Source: a virus
Length of the DNA: 47,948 nucleotides
Reading direction: 5' to 3' (one strand)
Virus record (IMG/VR): IMGVR_UViG_3300024252_000024
Location: 1 to 47,948 of that record
Made by a program: the position numbers and the translations under genes. The notes below the pieces were generated by a model. It did not search any database, was not told the DNA's origin, and saw only the letters and a program-made list of their open reading frames with translations. Each line of letters starts with the position of its first letter. Positions within the stretch are counted from its first letter, which is position 1. Shown here piece after piece: positions 7,775-14,750 of this stretch.

Positions 7775-8400
7775 TATCTAGCCCTTTTGGCTTTTGTGTG
7801 ACCTTTAATTGCGCAGCCATCAATCCTACCGCCTTTTTTAAACCCAGTCATGCTTGGTCTACTAGGTCCACGTTTTTTCAGATCAACTTTTGGATCTTTG
7901 TTTCTAGGTTTAGGTCCAGTACTTGGGGCTTTCATAGAAGTCATAGTCGGTCCTGAAGGTCCGCGTTTTTTTAGATCAACTTTCGGGTCTTTATTTCTAG
8001 GTTTAGGTCCAGTACTTGGAGCTTTCATAGAAGTCATTCTAGGTCCTGATTTAGATTTAGACTTAGATGCAGTAGACTTAGACTTAGATGCAGTAGATTT
8101 AGACTTAGATGCAGTAGACTTATCGTCTCTAAAGTATGTTCTTTTATTTTTAGCCTTTGCCCCAAAGCTACCTTTGTTATCAACATCCTTTTTCTTAAGT
8201 TTTTTGATTTCAGCGTCGGACAATCCTTTTTTCTTAAGTTTCTTTTCTGTTGTTTTATTAATCTTGCCATAGACTTTTAGTCCTGCATTCTTTTTGTTTT
8301 GCTTTTCAGCTTTCATGACTTCGTTGTTTAAGTCACTTTTTACTTTCTTCGCTTTTCTTTCTTTAATCTGTTGACGAAGTCTATCTTGTAGTGATGCCAT
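7774..8400 (-). CDS. Lys-rich repeat protein with shared C-terminal tag
   Basis: 208 residues, very basic. The first ~95 residues are helical and Lys-rich. Then come three STASKSK units, and then two copies of a 32-residue block with core MTSMKAPSTGPKPRNKDPK followed by VDLKKRGPS. The C-terminus is FKKGGRIDGCAIKGHTKAKR, matching the tag on the 5515 and 8416 products. No enzymatic domain. Low-complexity basic composition suggests nucleic-acid contact or a disordered virion component. Confidence 0.65.
   Translation of the reverse strand: MASLQDRLRQQIKERKAKKVKSDLNNEVMKAEKQNKKNAGLKVYGKINKTTEKKLKKKGLSDAEIKKLKKKDVDNKGSFGAKAKNKRTYFRDDKSTASKSKSTASKSKSTASKSKSKSGPRMTSMKAPSTGPKPRNKDPKVDLKKRGPSGPTMTSMKAPSTGPKPRNKDPKVDLKKRGPSRPSMTGFKKGGRIDGCAIKGHTKAKRAR
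7850..8110 (-). repeat. Tandem repeats inside the Lys-rich gene
   Basis: Two ~96-base copies encode the MTSMKAPSTGPKPRNKD block, followed (to ~8110) by three to four copies of an 18-21 base unit encoding STASKSK. Opposite-strand openness over this interval (7850-8272) is caused by the repeats. Confidence 0.8.
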
Positions 8401-8415
8401 TCTAGTTCTCCTCAG

Positions 8416-8946
8416 TTAAACCATACGACCACGGGTGTGACCTTTAGTAGCACATCCGTCTGCGCGTTTAGATGCTGAGCTAACTGTCCCGCCTTTTTTC
8501 ATTTTCTTACCTTTAGCTTTCATTATAGCGCCGCCGGCTTTATATCCTAATTCTTTTCTTTGCTTATCTATTCTTTTTTTGTTTTTTTTATCTGCTTTTC
8601 TCTTAGCGGCCCTTACTTCATCTGAATCAAAAAATCGTGTGCCACCTGGCTTAATACTTGAATCGAGAGGGGTAGTTTTTTTAACCTTACCACCTTTCCT
8701 CATTTTTAATTCACCAACTACGCGCTTCTTTTCAGCCATCAAATTATCTTTGCCTTTTCGAGTATAGGCTTTCTCATTATCTACTCTGCCTAATTCTTCA
8801 AGGCGGTTCATTCTTTTGGTATTCATGCTTTTCTCCTTAGTGAACTCTCGTCCAATTGATTGTTTAACGCCTACTTTTTTAGCAAACTCTGGGTTATTAG
8901 CCACTGCCTGCATAAACTTTTTCTGCTTTTTACTTTTTACGGGCAT
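8416..8946 (-). CDS. Lys-rich virion-module protein with shared C-terminal tag
   Basis: 176 residues. N-terminus MPVKSKKQKKFMQAVANNPE resembles small basic phage proteins that begin 'MPxKSKxQ++FM'. The body has several Lys-rich helices and KAGGAIMKAKGKKMKKGG, and ends KRADGCATKGHTRGRMV. The ending matches the tags at 5515 and 7774. ATG overlaps the stop of the holin-like gene. Function unknown. Confidence 0.65.
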   Translation of the reverse strand: MPVKSKKQKKFMQAVANNPEFAKKVGVKQSIGREFTKEKSMNTKRMNRLEELGRVDNEKAYTRKGKDNLMAEKKRVVGELKMRKGGKVKKTTPLDSSIKPGGTRFFDSDEVRAAKRKADKKNKKRIDKQRKELGYKAGGAIMKAKGKKMKKGGTVSSASKRADGCATKGHTRGRMV

Positions 8947-9191
8947 TACTTATTAATCCTGTTACTTGAAGCTTCAGGCTTTCTTGGTTTAGCACCTTCG
9001 TCTTCAATAACTTCTTTTTTACCAAATAGCTTTTGTACCGTATTGGTTTCCCAAATACGAATAACCATCCATATAATAGTAAATAGTGAAGCCATATGAG
9101 GAAGCCATGAAAGCATTGAGCCCACAGCCGTGAAGATAGACGTAGCGTCTAGTAAGTGTTTCGTCGATTCATCCATTTTTATCATTTCCAT
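8946..9191 (-). CDS. Putative holin
   Basis: 81 residues from the ATG at 9191, chosen over a TTG at 9200 because AGGAG lies 10 bases from the ATG and only one from the TTG. A short cytoplasmic N-terminus is followed by hydrophobic stretches STKHLLDATSIFTAVGSMLS and MASLFTIIWMVIRIW, then ETNTVQKLFGKK and a charged tail. Size, one or two membrane segments and the charged C-terminus fit class II/III holins. Its place among small membrane and secreted proteins (7201-7598) agrees. No endolysin is present in the window to confirm. Confidence 0.55.
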   Translation of the reverse strand: MEMIKMDESTKHLLDATSIFTAVGSMLSWLPHMASLFTIIWMVIRIWETNTVQKLFGKKEVIEDEGAKPRKPEASSNRINK

Positions 9192-9277
9192 TATACGCAA
9201 TCTCCTAATGCTTCAAACCAACGCCTCAGTTCTTCGAGGTGATCTTCATTCTTAGTTGGTTTGGGCTCTTCGTCCAT
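9191..9277 (-). CDS. Small acidic ORF upstream of the holin-like gene
   Basis: 28 codons: MDEEPKPTKNEDHLEELRR then WFEALGDCV. Starts at an ATG 4 bases after the upstream gene's stop and ends TAATG on the holin-like start, so it also carries the holin's ribosome site. It could be a real peptide or a translational-coupling leader. Confidence 0.4.
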   Translation of the reverse strand: MDEEPKPTKNEDHLEELRRWFEALGDCV

Positions 9278-9280
9278 ATT

Positions 9281-9892
9281 TTATCCACAGAATACCGTTA
9301 ATGATGTAACTTGAGTTGTTTGAGTTAATACCCCAAACGACGCAAGTGCATCAGTTCCGTTAATTAAAATTCCATCACCGGGTAAAGCCATTTGTTGTGA
9401 CTCGACTGCAGCTGGAGTAGCTATACTTAATAAAACTTTATCTGATGCTGCATTACCATTTAAGGTTAATGTAACACTACCTGCTCCTGCAGAACCTACA
9501 AAATAAAATCCTTTCATTCTTGCTCTGGGTAGAGCAGTTCCATTAGCAATAGCATTACCAATACTTACATTGGTTGCTACAGCTGCATCGGAAGAAATGC
9601 TAGTAACTCTAGAATAATAGTTTGTGGAAATTGCAGTGTCGGTATCAACGCCATCTACAGTTTCAGTGGTTACTGACTGAGTTAAATCCCCAACCTTGTA
9701 TCCAGTGATAGTAAATGTAGCGGCAGTTGCATCGCCTGCACAAGTAAATAGAATTTTATACCCTGCACCATTATCTAGAGGCTGATTAGTTTTTAGAGTA
9801 ACATCGCCTGCGCCACTAATAACAGCAGCATCTCTATATAGCGTAGCTGAAAAGCTAGGAGTGACGGCCCATATATCTGTTGTTATAGCCAT
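9281..9892 (-). CDS. Virion-like protein
   Basis: 203 residues, beta-rich and Ala/Thr-rich, beginning MAITTDIWAVTPSFSATLYRD. No membrane segment or catalytic motif. Location downstream of the capsid gene and after the 9908 product, with similar composition, suggests a head-decoration or tail-base component. Family not recognised. Confidence 0.5.
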   Translation of the reverse strand: MAITTDIWAVTPSFSATLYRDAAVISGAGDVTLKTNQPLDNGAGYKILFTCAGDATAATFTITGYKVGDLTQSVTTETVDGVDTDTAISTNYYSRVTSISSDAAVATNVSIGNAIANGTALPRARMKGFYFVGSAGAGSVTLTLNGNAASDKVLLSIATPAAVESQQMALPGDGILINGTDALASFGVLTQTTQVTSLTVFCG

Positions 9893-9907
9893 TGTCTATT
9901 CTCCTAT

Positions 9908-10384
9908 TTAAGCAATAGTTGCAAGAGGTGTAGAAAGTGTTTCAGCTTTCCACGTAGAGTTAGTACCATCATCAGAAACACATGTTAATTTAACTCTCGC
10001 GTTTGCAACGGTTGCATTAATTAATGTTAGTGTGTCCCCTGCAACATCACTAGCTGCATTAGCAGCTACACCACCCATAAGTGATAAAGCGCCAAACCAA
10101 TTAGATACGCCTGCACCTGGTAATACATAAGTTACAGTTGTACCTGCGCCAACTGCAGTAGTTACAAAAAATTCATAAGTTAAACCTGCGTTTGCTGTAC
10201 TTAAAGCAGGCATATTAACAATGATGTCGCCTGTACCGTCTACTTCAAATAATGTTCCTGATTGAGCTGCAGTAAGAGTTGTTGTAACTGCTGCGCCGGT
10301 GTTGAGTGTTGTGTTATCTACTACGATAGGTCCGTTAAAGCCCGCTGTAGATGTGACTGGACCTGAAAAGGTTGTGCTTGACAT
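9908..10384 (-). CDS. Virion-like protein, head fibre/decoration candidate
   Basis: 158 residues. The start is set at the ATG at 10384, six codons inside the longest frame, because GGAG lies 9 bases before it. N-terminus MSSTTFSGPVTSTAGFNGPI is the short Gly/Ser motif often found on phage fibre and decoration proteins ('FSGPV.S..GF'). The middle has beta-structure with LTAAQSGTLFEVDGTGDI. First gene after the capsid terminator, behind its own promoter-like -10. Confidence 0.55.
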   Translation of the reverse strand: MSSTTFSGPVTSTAGFNGPIVVDNTTLNTGAAVTTTLTAAQSGTLFEVDGTGDIIVNMPALSTANAGLTYEFFVTTAVGAGTTVTYVLPGAGVSNWFGALSLMGGVAANAASDVAGDTLTLINATVANARVKLTCVSDDGTNSTWKAETLSTPLATIA

Positions 10385-10407
10385 AATTATTTCTCCATAC
10401 AAAGTTA

Positions 10408-10453
10408 AGCTTATCTGTCTTGTATGCGTCTGCTGGGGCAGTCATGATAAGCT
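10408..10453 (-). other. Long inverted repeat in the 5' leader
   Basis: AGCTTATC (10408-10415) and GATAAGCT (10446-10453) are perfect 8-base arms around a 30-base loop, lying between the -10 at 10493 and the gene starting at 10384. In the RNA this would form a stem just before the ribosome site. Confidence 0.4.
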
Positions 10454-10492
10454 GGTTGTTCCCAGATAATTAATATTACACGCTTTCATGCA

Positions 10493-10498
10493 ATTATA
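10493..10498 (-). promoter_or_regulatory. Probable -10 box (TATAAT) for the post-capsid genes
   Basis: Minus-strand TATAAT preceded by TTGT, located after the capsid terminator and ~110 bases before the 10384 start. No good -35 is seen. It would restart transcription for the tail and lysis genes. Confidence 0.45.
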
Positions 10499-10639
10499 CA
10501 ACAAAAAAGGGTTAAAACACGTTCATGAGTTTATCCATAAAGAAATAATAAAAATTGTAGGCGAGATAGGTAACACCGCAACAAGCCCCATAATAACTAT
10601 TAATTTTTTACACCAATTTCTCATGTATTCATGCCTTAC

Positions 10640-10675
10640 AAAAAAGAAAACCCGACAGAGAGGAGCCGGGTTTTC
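10640..10675 (-). terminator. Intrinsic terminator after the major capsid gene
   Basis: Nine-base-pair stem (GAAAACCCG 10646-10654 with CGGGTTTTC 10667-10675) and a 12-base loop. In minus-strand sense it is followed by a T-run at 10645-10640. It lies 17 bases beyond the capsid stop. Confidence 0.85.
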
Positions 10676-10691
10676 AGAGGAGGTGCTTTAA

Positions 10692-11627
10692 TTACGCACC
10701 GGGTGAACCCCACATACCGAGAGGATCGGACCAACCGAATGAATATCTTTCACGGGCTTTATATCTTACATTGCCAGTATCGAAATCACCATCCATCGAA
10801 GTTGTTAAAGCAGTTCTTTCAAAATGCTTCATACCGTTAGGCACGTCAGTAGTTAAGAAGTAAGCGTCACTATCAGTTAGATAGTGGTTTACTGTATAAC
10901 CTTCTGGTATTGCACCATTATTTCTTAATGCGTTAAGGTCGTTATCAGCTGTACCAACACGAAGTTGTGTGTCAAGCAAACGAGTAGCAACGAATTGAAG
11001 AGCTGGTGGAATAACCAACTTACGAGGTTTAGCTGCAATCAATAGACCTCTTTCATCAGTCCATGCTGCGATTTGAATCACTGCGTTTTCTAATGCTGTT
11101 TCGTTAAGGTCTGTTGGTGTTGCTTGTGTATTACTGTTAGTACCACCTGAAACTAATGGGTGATTTACTACCACATCAGGATTAGAGTTGTCATAACCAA
11201 ATAATGACACACCGTCACCACCAGCAAAAGCGCCATCAAAACCATTGTTAAGAACATTAGCTGCTCTAACTTGTTTTGTGTTCGCCATTGATCGTGCAAG
11301 AGCTTTAGTATAACGAGCTGAAAGACTATCATATAGATTATCTTCAACCGCTTCTTCAGTTAAACTGAAACCTAAAGCAATTGTTACGTGGTTGTATCTA
11401 GCTGTAAAAGCTTCTTGTGCGTTATCATACGCAATAGCTGCTCCCTCATTTTTCAGAGGTGCGGCTGCAAAGCCAGCTAGTTTTGTTTCTTCTTCAAAAG
11501 AACGATCAGAAGATTCAGTTTCGTAAATCTCTTTATGTTCTTCGCCATATTTCTCATATTCTAAACCGAATAGAGCGTTAAGGCCTGGTAATAGCTCCTT
11601 AAGGAGCTGGGCTCTTGAAATTGCCAT
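10692..11627 (-). CDS. Major capsid protein
   Basis: 311 residues. Opening AQLLKELLPGLNALFGLEYE, then YGEEHKEIYETESSDRSFEE, and a domain with ALGFSLTEEAVEDNLYD. The C-terminal part has RKLVIPPALQFVATRLLD and a final YSFGWSDPLGMWGSPGA. This is the pattern of Mu gpT-like/HK97-fold head subunits. It lies downstream of portal and scaffold genes and carries a strong terminator behind it, as highly expressed capsid genes often do. Family assigned from memory. Confidence 0.8.
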   Translation of the reverse strand: MAISRAQLLKELLPGLNALFGLEYEKYGEEHKEIYETESSDRSFEEETKLAGFAAAPLKNEGAAIAYDNAQEAFTARYNHVTIALGFSLTEEAVEDNLYDSLSARYTKALARSMANTKQVRAANVLNNGFDGAFAGGDGVSLFGYDNSNPDVVVNHPLVSGGTNSNTQATPTDLNETALENAVIQIAAWTDERGLLIAAKPRKLVIPPALQFVATRLLDTQLRVGTADNDLNALRNNGAIPEGYTVNHYLTDSDAYFLTTDVPNGMKHFERTALTTSMDGDFDTGNVRYKARERYSFGWSDPLGMWGSPGA

Positions 11628-11643
11628 ATCATATTCTCCTTAA

Positions 11644-12255
11644 TTATACGCCTGCAGCGCGGGTGTATGAGTGAATGCCTTCATTAAACTTAATTAATAA
11701 GTCTGTGAATGCGTCACCCACGGTTGAAGTTGGACTATCTACAAAATCAACAATACGGAAAGCAATAGTGCTTGTCGCAGCTGTCGTAGCAGATACTGCC
11801 ATTGTAGAATTACCAGTGGTAGTATCGCCTGATGTTGTAGGATTTACCACAGAGGTGAAATTAGTATTCTGACCTAAGTCAGTTTGTGTCACAATTCCAT
11901 CCGCTTGTGCTTGAAAAATTACATCTGGGTCGTCAATAATATATGCTTGAGCATCCGATGCTACTGTAGATGCTGGCCAGTTTTGACTAAACACTATTGT
12001 GCCTAGATTAGGGTCTGTGTAAGTACAACCTACAAAAACACCAATAACACCATCAGGGAATACATCTCCGTTGTCCCCTTTGTTTCGGACAATATCAATT
12101 GTTCCATTAGTAGCGTCGATTGCAACAACCGAACCATTAAATATATTTTCTGCTAAACCAGAAGTAATCGGTAATAGACGCGTAGAGCCCGCATAAGGGG
12201 TACCGCCTATATGGTTTACCGCTTTAAGCCCATAGGGCGTAGCTGTAGTTGCCAT
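11644..12255 (-). CDS. Head-associated (decoration/stabilising) protein candidate
   Basis: 203 residues, begins MATTATPYGLKAVNHIGGTP, beta-rich with YAGSTRLLPI and GVIGVFVGCTYTDP. Located immediately upstream of the capsid gene, 16 bases from it. Proteins of this pattern regularly sit beside the capsid gene in uncultured podovirus contigs. Decoration role inferred from position only. Confidence 0.55.
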   Translation of the reverse strand: MATTATPYGLKAVNHIGGTPYAGSTRLLPITSGLAENIFNGSVVAIDATNGTIDIVRNKGDNGDVFPDGVIGVFVGCTYTDPNLGTIVFSQNWPASTVASDAQAYIIDDPDVIFQAQADGIVTQTDLGQNTNFTSVVNPTTSGDTTTGNSTMAVSATTAATSTIAFRIVDFVDSPTSTVGDAFTDLLIKFNEGIHSYTRAAGV

Positions 12256-12270
12256 GATTGTTTCTCCTAT

Positions 12271-12723
12271 TTATTTTTTACCCCTTCCGAAACTTTTACC
12301 ATTTTCTTGACCTTCAGCAAACTTAGGCATACGTGGATCACTTTGATTCAAATATGATTGGTCAACTGCATCAGTCTGTGCTTTTGTTTTATTTTTAACA
12401 TAAGCCGCTCTTTGGTCCATCATTTCTTGAGGAGCTTTACATAATAATAGACCTCCAATTTCTATGCCTTCTTTAAATTGGCTATTGGGGTCTGCTTGTA
12501 ATACGACTTCTGGGTGTTCCGAATGCTTCACCGGTTCCCAGCCTTCACGCATTTTTGAAGATACGTTCATGTTATCAGGCTCATTCAATAAAGAAACTCG
12601 AATCCAACGATAGGCCCATCCAGCTTTTTTAGTAAACTCCGGTAGGAGTGAAGCAGGTTGCCATTTCTTTGGTTCATCTTCTCGTACTTCTGTTTCTCTT
12701 GATTCTCTTTTTACCTTATCCAT
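12271..12723 (-). CDS. Conserved head-module protein, unknown function
   Basis: 150 residues, charged. Contains GWAYRWIRVSLLNEPDNMNV and MREGWEPVKHSEHPEV, and a C-terminus rich in Lys/Gly (ENGKSFGRGKK). This layout is frequent next to capsid genes in marine phages. Its ATG overlaps the scaffold gene's stop by 8 bases. No domain with known activity. Confidence 0.55.
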   Translation of the reverse strand: MDKVKRESRETEVREDEPKKWQPASLLPEFTKKAGWAYRWIRVSLLNEPDNMNVSSKMREGWEPVKHSEHPEVVLQADPNSQFKEGIEIGGLLLCKAPQEMMDQRAAYVKNKTKAQTDAVDQSYLNQSDPRMPKFAEGQENGKSFGRGKK

Positions 12724-13744
12724 TTGCGTTCTCCAATTTCATAATTTCTCGTGCATATTGCTCAGGTGTTAACTTTAGTTTTTTCGCTAAAGCGACTTGC
12801 GTCTTAGTCAACCTAACTTTTTTAGGGCTAGTTGATCTGGTTGCAGGAGCAACAACATTTGAAGGTTTGCGTTGGGCGGGTTTCTCCGGTTCCAACGAAT
12901 TATCCCCAAAATTTTCAGGGAATCGTTTTTGCATCGTTTCATCTATACGACGATAGTATTCGTCACTTGTAGGACTTAACCCACTCCTGACTAATTGTTC
13001 GTGCACACCTAGGGCTAGACTTGTCATTTGCTCATCTTTCCCAAACCAATCGTTATTACTTTGCCAATCTGTTGCTTTAACATCTGGCTTTGCAATTGAA
13101 GGTTGCACTTGTTGATTAGACTGTACTCTAGTTTCTGCTTCTTGTCCAGAAAAATTATATTGAGGCCTTATAGTCCGAGCCGAAGACAGCTGATATTGAG
13201 CATCATTCATTTTAGTCTGGGCGTCAATAATTTTAGTAGTGTCTCCAGAGTCATAAGCTTCCCGATAATCTCTTTGGGCTACAGACAAATCAGCCTCAAA
13301 TTTACCTTGAAGTGTTTTAATATAATCTTCTTCGCCAGCGCTTAATGTGGTTTTTAGTTGATGGTTTTGTTGAATATATTGTTCAGCAAGTCTTACAGCT
13401 TCTTGTCTTTCCCGATCGGCTTTTTCTTTTTCACGTCTTTCATCATGGTGCATCTTTTTTAGTTGCGCCATACGTTGTTTAACACGTTCAGAATAATCTT
13501 CTAAAGTGTCATTTTCAACTTCTTTAACAATTTCTTCAGGCAGTGGTTCTTTGCCTCTGTCTTCAAGAGGAGTGTCATCTTCTATTTCTAAATCTAACTC
13601 ATCTTGTTTAGGCTCTTGTTCTACTCTTTCAACATCTGACGTAGATTTTTCAGGGGCAGCTTTTTTACCTTCGTCTAAATCGACTTCTAGCTCCTCTCCC
13701 TTTATATCTAGTTCATCTGGTATTTCATTTATTATCTCTGCCAT
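12716..13744 (-). CDS. Scaffolding-like protein
   Basis: 342 residues. N-terminus very acidic (many Glu/Asp in residues 1-85), then a long coiled-coil region ~85-180 (MAQLKKMHHDERREKEKADR and neighbours), a Gln/Asn/Pro-rich linker, and a basic helical C-terminus LTKTQVALAKKLKLTPEQYA. Acidic coiled-coil with a small basic C-terminal helical hook is the usual build of phage scaffolds, in which the hook binds the capsid protein. Position between portal and capsid agrees. Confidence 0.7.
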   Translation of the reverse strand: MAEIINEIPDELDIKGEELEVDLDEGKKAAPEKSTSDVERVEQEPKQDELDLEIEDDTPLEDRGKEPLPEEIVKEVENDTLEDYSERVKQRMAQLKKMHHDERREKEKADRERQEAVRLAEQYIQQNHQLKTTLSAGEEDYIKTLQGKFEADLSVAQRDYREAYDSGDTTKIIDAQTKMNDAQYQLSSARTIRPQYNFSGQEAETRVQSNQQVQPSIAKPDVKATDWQSNNDWFGKDEQMTSLALGVHEQLVRSGLSPTSDEYYRRIDETMQKRFPENFGDNSLEPEKPAQRKPSNVVAPATRSTSPKKVRLTKTQVALAKKLKLTPEQYAREIMKLENANG

Positions 13745-13755
13745 CTTTGCTCTCC

Positions 13756-14045
13756 TTATGCACTGACGTACTTATCAGCGTTGCGGTTGTGTTTGCGACG
13801 ATTCCAATCTCTTGGAACCACCTGTAAATTACCTAAAGAGTGTTTACCACCTTTCGATAACGGTTGTATATGGTCAACTTCCCAAGCAAACCCTGTTTCT
13901 AAGGTTCGTTGTCTAGCTAACTCATAAATTTCTCTAAGTGCCCATCTATCTTCAGATGATACTCTTTATTCTTTATACGAAGACGCTCTTTGTTTTTAGC
14001 ATAATACTCCTTCATATAATTTGGATCAGACCTAAGCACGTTCAT
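13756..14045 (-). pseudogene. Broken HNH endonuclease gene
   Basis: Two overlapping frames read as one HNH gene. The upstream frame from ATG at 14045 gives MNVLRSDPNYMKEYYAKNKE then RLRIKNKEY, the usual start of small phage HNH proteins. The downstream frame gives RVSSEDRWALREIYELARQR, then GFAWEVDHIQPLSKGGKHS, then LGNLQVVPRDWNRRKHN and stops at 13756. The catalytic VDHIxPLSKGG...NLQ core is intact, but it lies one frame away and roughly 20-30 residues that usually link the halves are missing. Likely an internal deletion with frameshift; a sequencing error could explain the shift but not the missing linker. Confidence 0.7.
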
Positions 14046-14484
14046 AACCTCTAGGGTCATCAACAACTGCTTCTACTGTGTCATCTGAGATGAGTCTAAA
14101 CTCTTTGCCGTGTATTTTAATTCTAGTTCCTGAGTAAGCACGAGTTATAACAAAATCCCCCTCTTTACACCACGGACCTGTTGGAAACCTAGCGTCGTCT
14201 TGATAAGCTAAATCTCCTAACTGCATAACAAATAAGACCACCGTTGCATGTTCTTGTAATTGTTTTACAGAATCTGATTTAATGATCCCACCTTCATAAG
14301 TATCTTCTGCTTCAGGCACCATACATAATATGCGGTATCCTTTAACATCAGGTAACTGTGTAGTTAGTTTAGCTAATGCTTCTTCTTCACTAACTTTCTT
14401 ACCTTCAGTGGTTTCAGTATTTTTAGTTTTAATAGGTGCTCCAGAGCTGGAGACTATTGTTTTGTCTGGGGTGGCTATAGTCAT
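14032..14484 (-). CDS. GroES-like co-chaperonin
   Basis: 150 residues. After a ~45-residue disordered N-terminal extension, residues 49-142 follow the Cpn10 fold: GYRILCMVPEAEDTYEGGII carries the mobile-loop position (GroES ETKSAGGIVL), and WCKEGDFVITRAYSGTRIKI leads into FRLISDDTVEAVV, matching GroES VGDIVIF... and EEVLIMSESDILAIV. Cpn10 proteins cap GroEL and help fold substrates; phage versions (T4 gp31) are needed for capsid folding. The gene lies between portal and scaffold genes, in line with capsid assembly. Extension function unknown. Confidence 0.75.
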   Translation of the reverse strand: MTIATPDKTIVSSSGAPIKTKNTETTEGKKVSEEEALAKLTTQLPDVKGYRILCMVPEAEDTYEGGIIKSDSVKQLQEHATVVLFVMQLGDLAYQDDARFPTGPWCKEGDFVITRAYSGTRIKIHGKEFRLISDDTVEAVVDDPRGYERA

Positions 14485-14738
14485 TATTTACCCCTTTTCT
14501 TTGTATCTATATTTACTACACTGTCCGTAGGACTGCTTTCAAAGTCTTCGTCCTCTTTTTTATGTACTATCAACATATCACTAATCATCATTTGAACTGT
14601 ATCAAATCCTCTAATCTGTCCACATGCATGTTGATAACCTCCAAGGTCTGCACCCCCTCTAGCCATGTCTTCCGTTACTTCGTTGCGTCTCTCTTTTATC
14701 TGGCTTGATAAATATAAGAGCGTTTCTTTCTCTGTCAT
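14484..14738 (-). CDS. Small conserved protein between portal and co-chaperonin genes
   Basis: 84 residues, mostly helical and charged: MTEKETLLYLSSQIKERRNE, then GGADLGGYQHACGQIRGFD. Ends acidic then basic (NIDTKKRGK). Coupled by 1-base overlap to the co-chaperonin gene. No family known to me beyond recurrent phage occurrence. Confidence 0.5.
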   Translation of the reverse strand: MTEKETLLYLSSQIKERRNEVTEDMARGGADLGGYQHACGQIRGFDTVQMMISDMLIVHKKEDEDFESSPTDSVVNIDTKKRGK

Positions 14739-14750
14739 GTTAATCCTTTT

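Noticed and set aside
7850-8272. Plus-strand ORF of 140 codons opposite the Lys-rich gene
   Set aside because: Antisense of Lys/Ser/Pro repeats gives a Leu/Phe/Asp-rich reading; no ribosome site.
12648-12956. Plus-strand ORFs inside the scaffold and head genes
   Set aside because: Antisense to well supported late genes with normal coupling; no ribosome sites.
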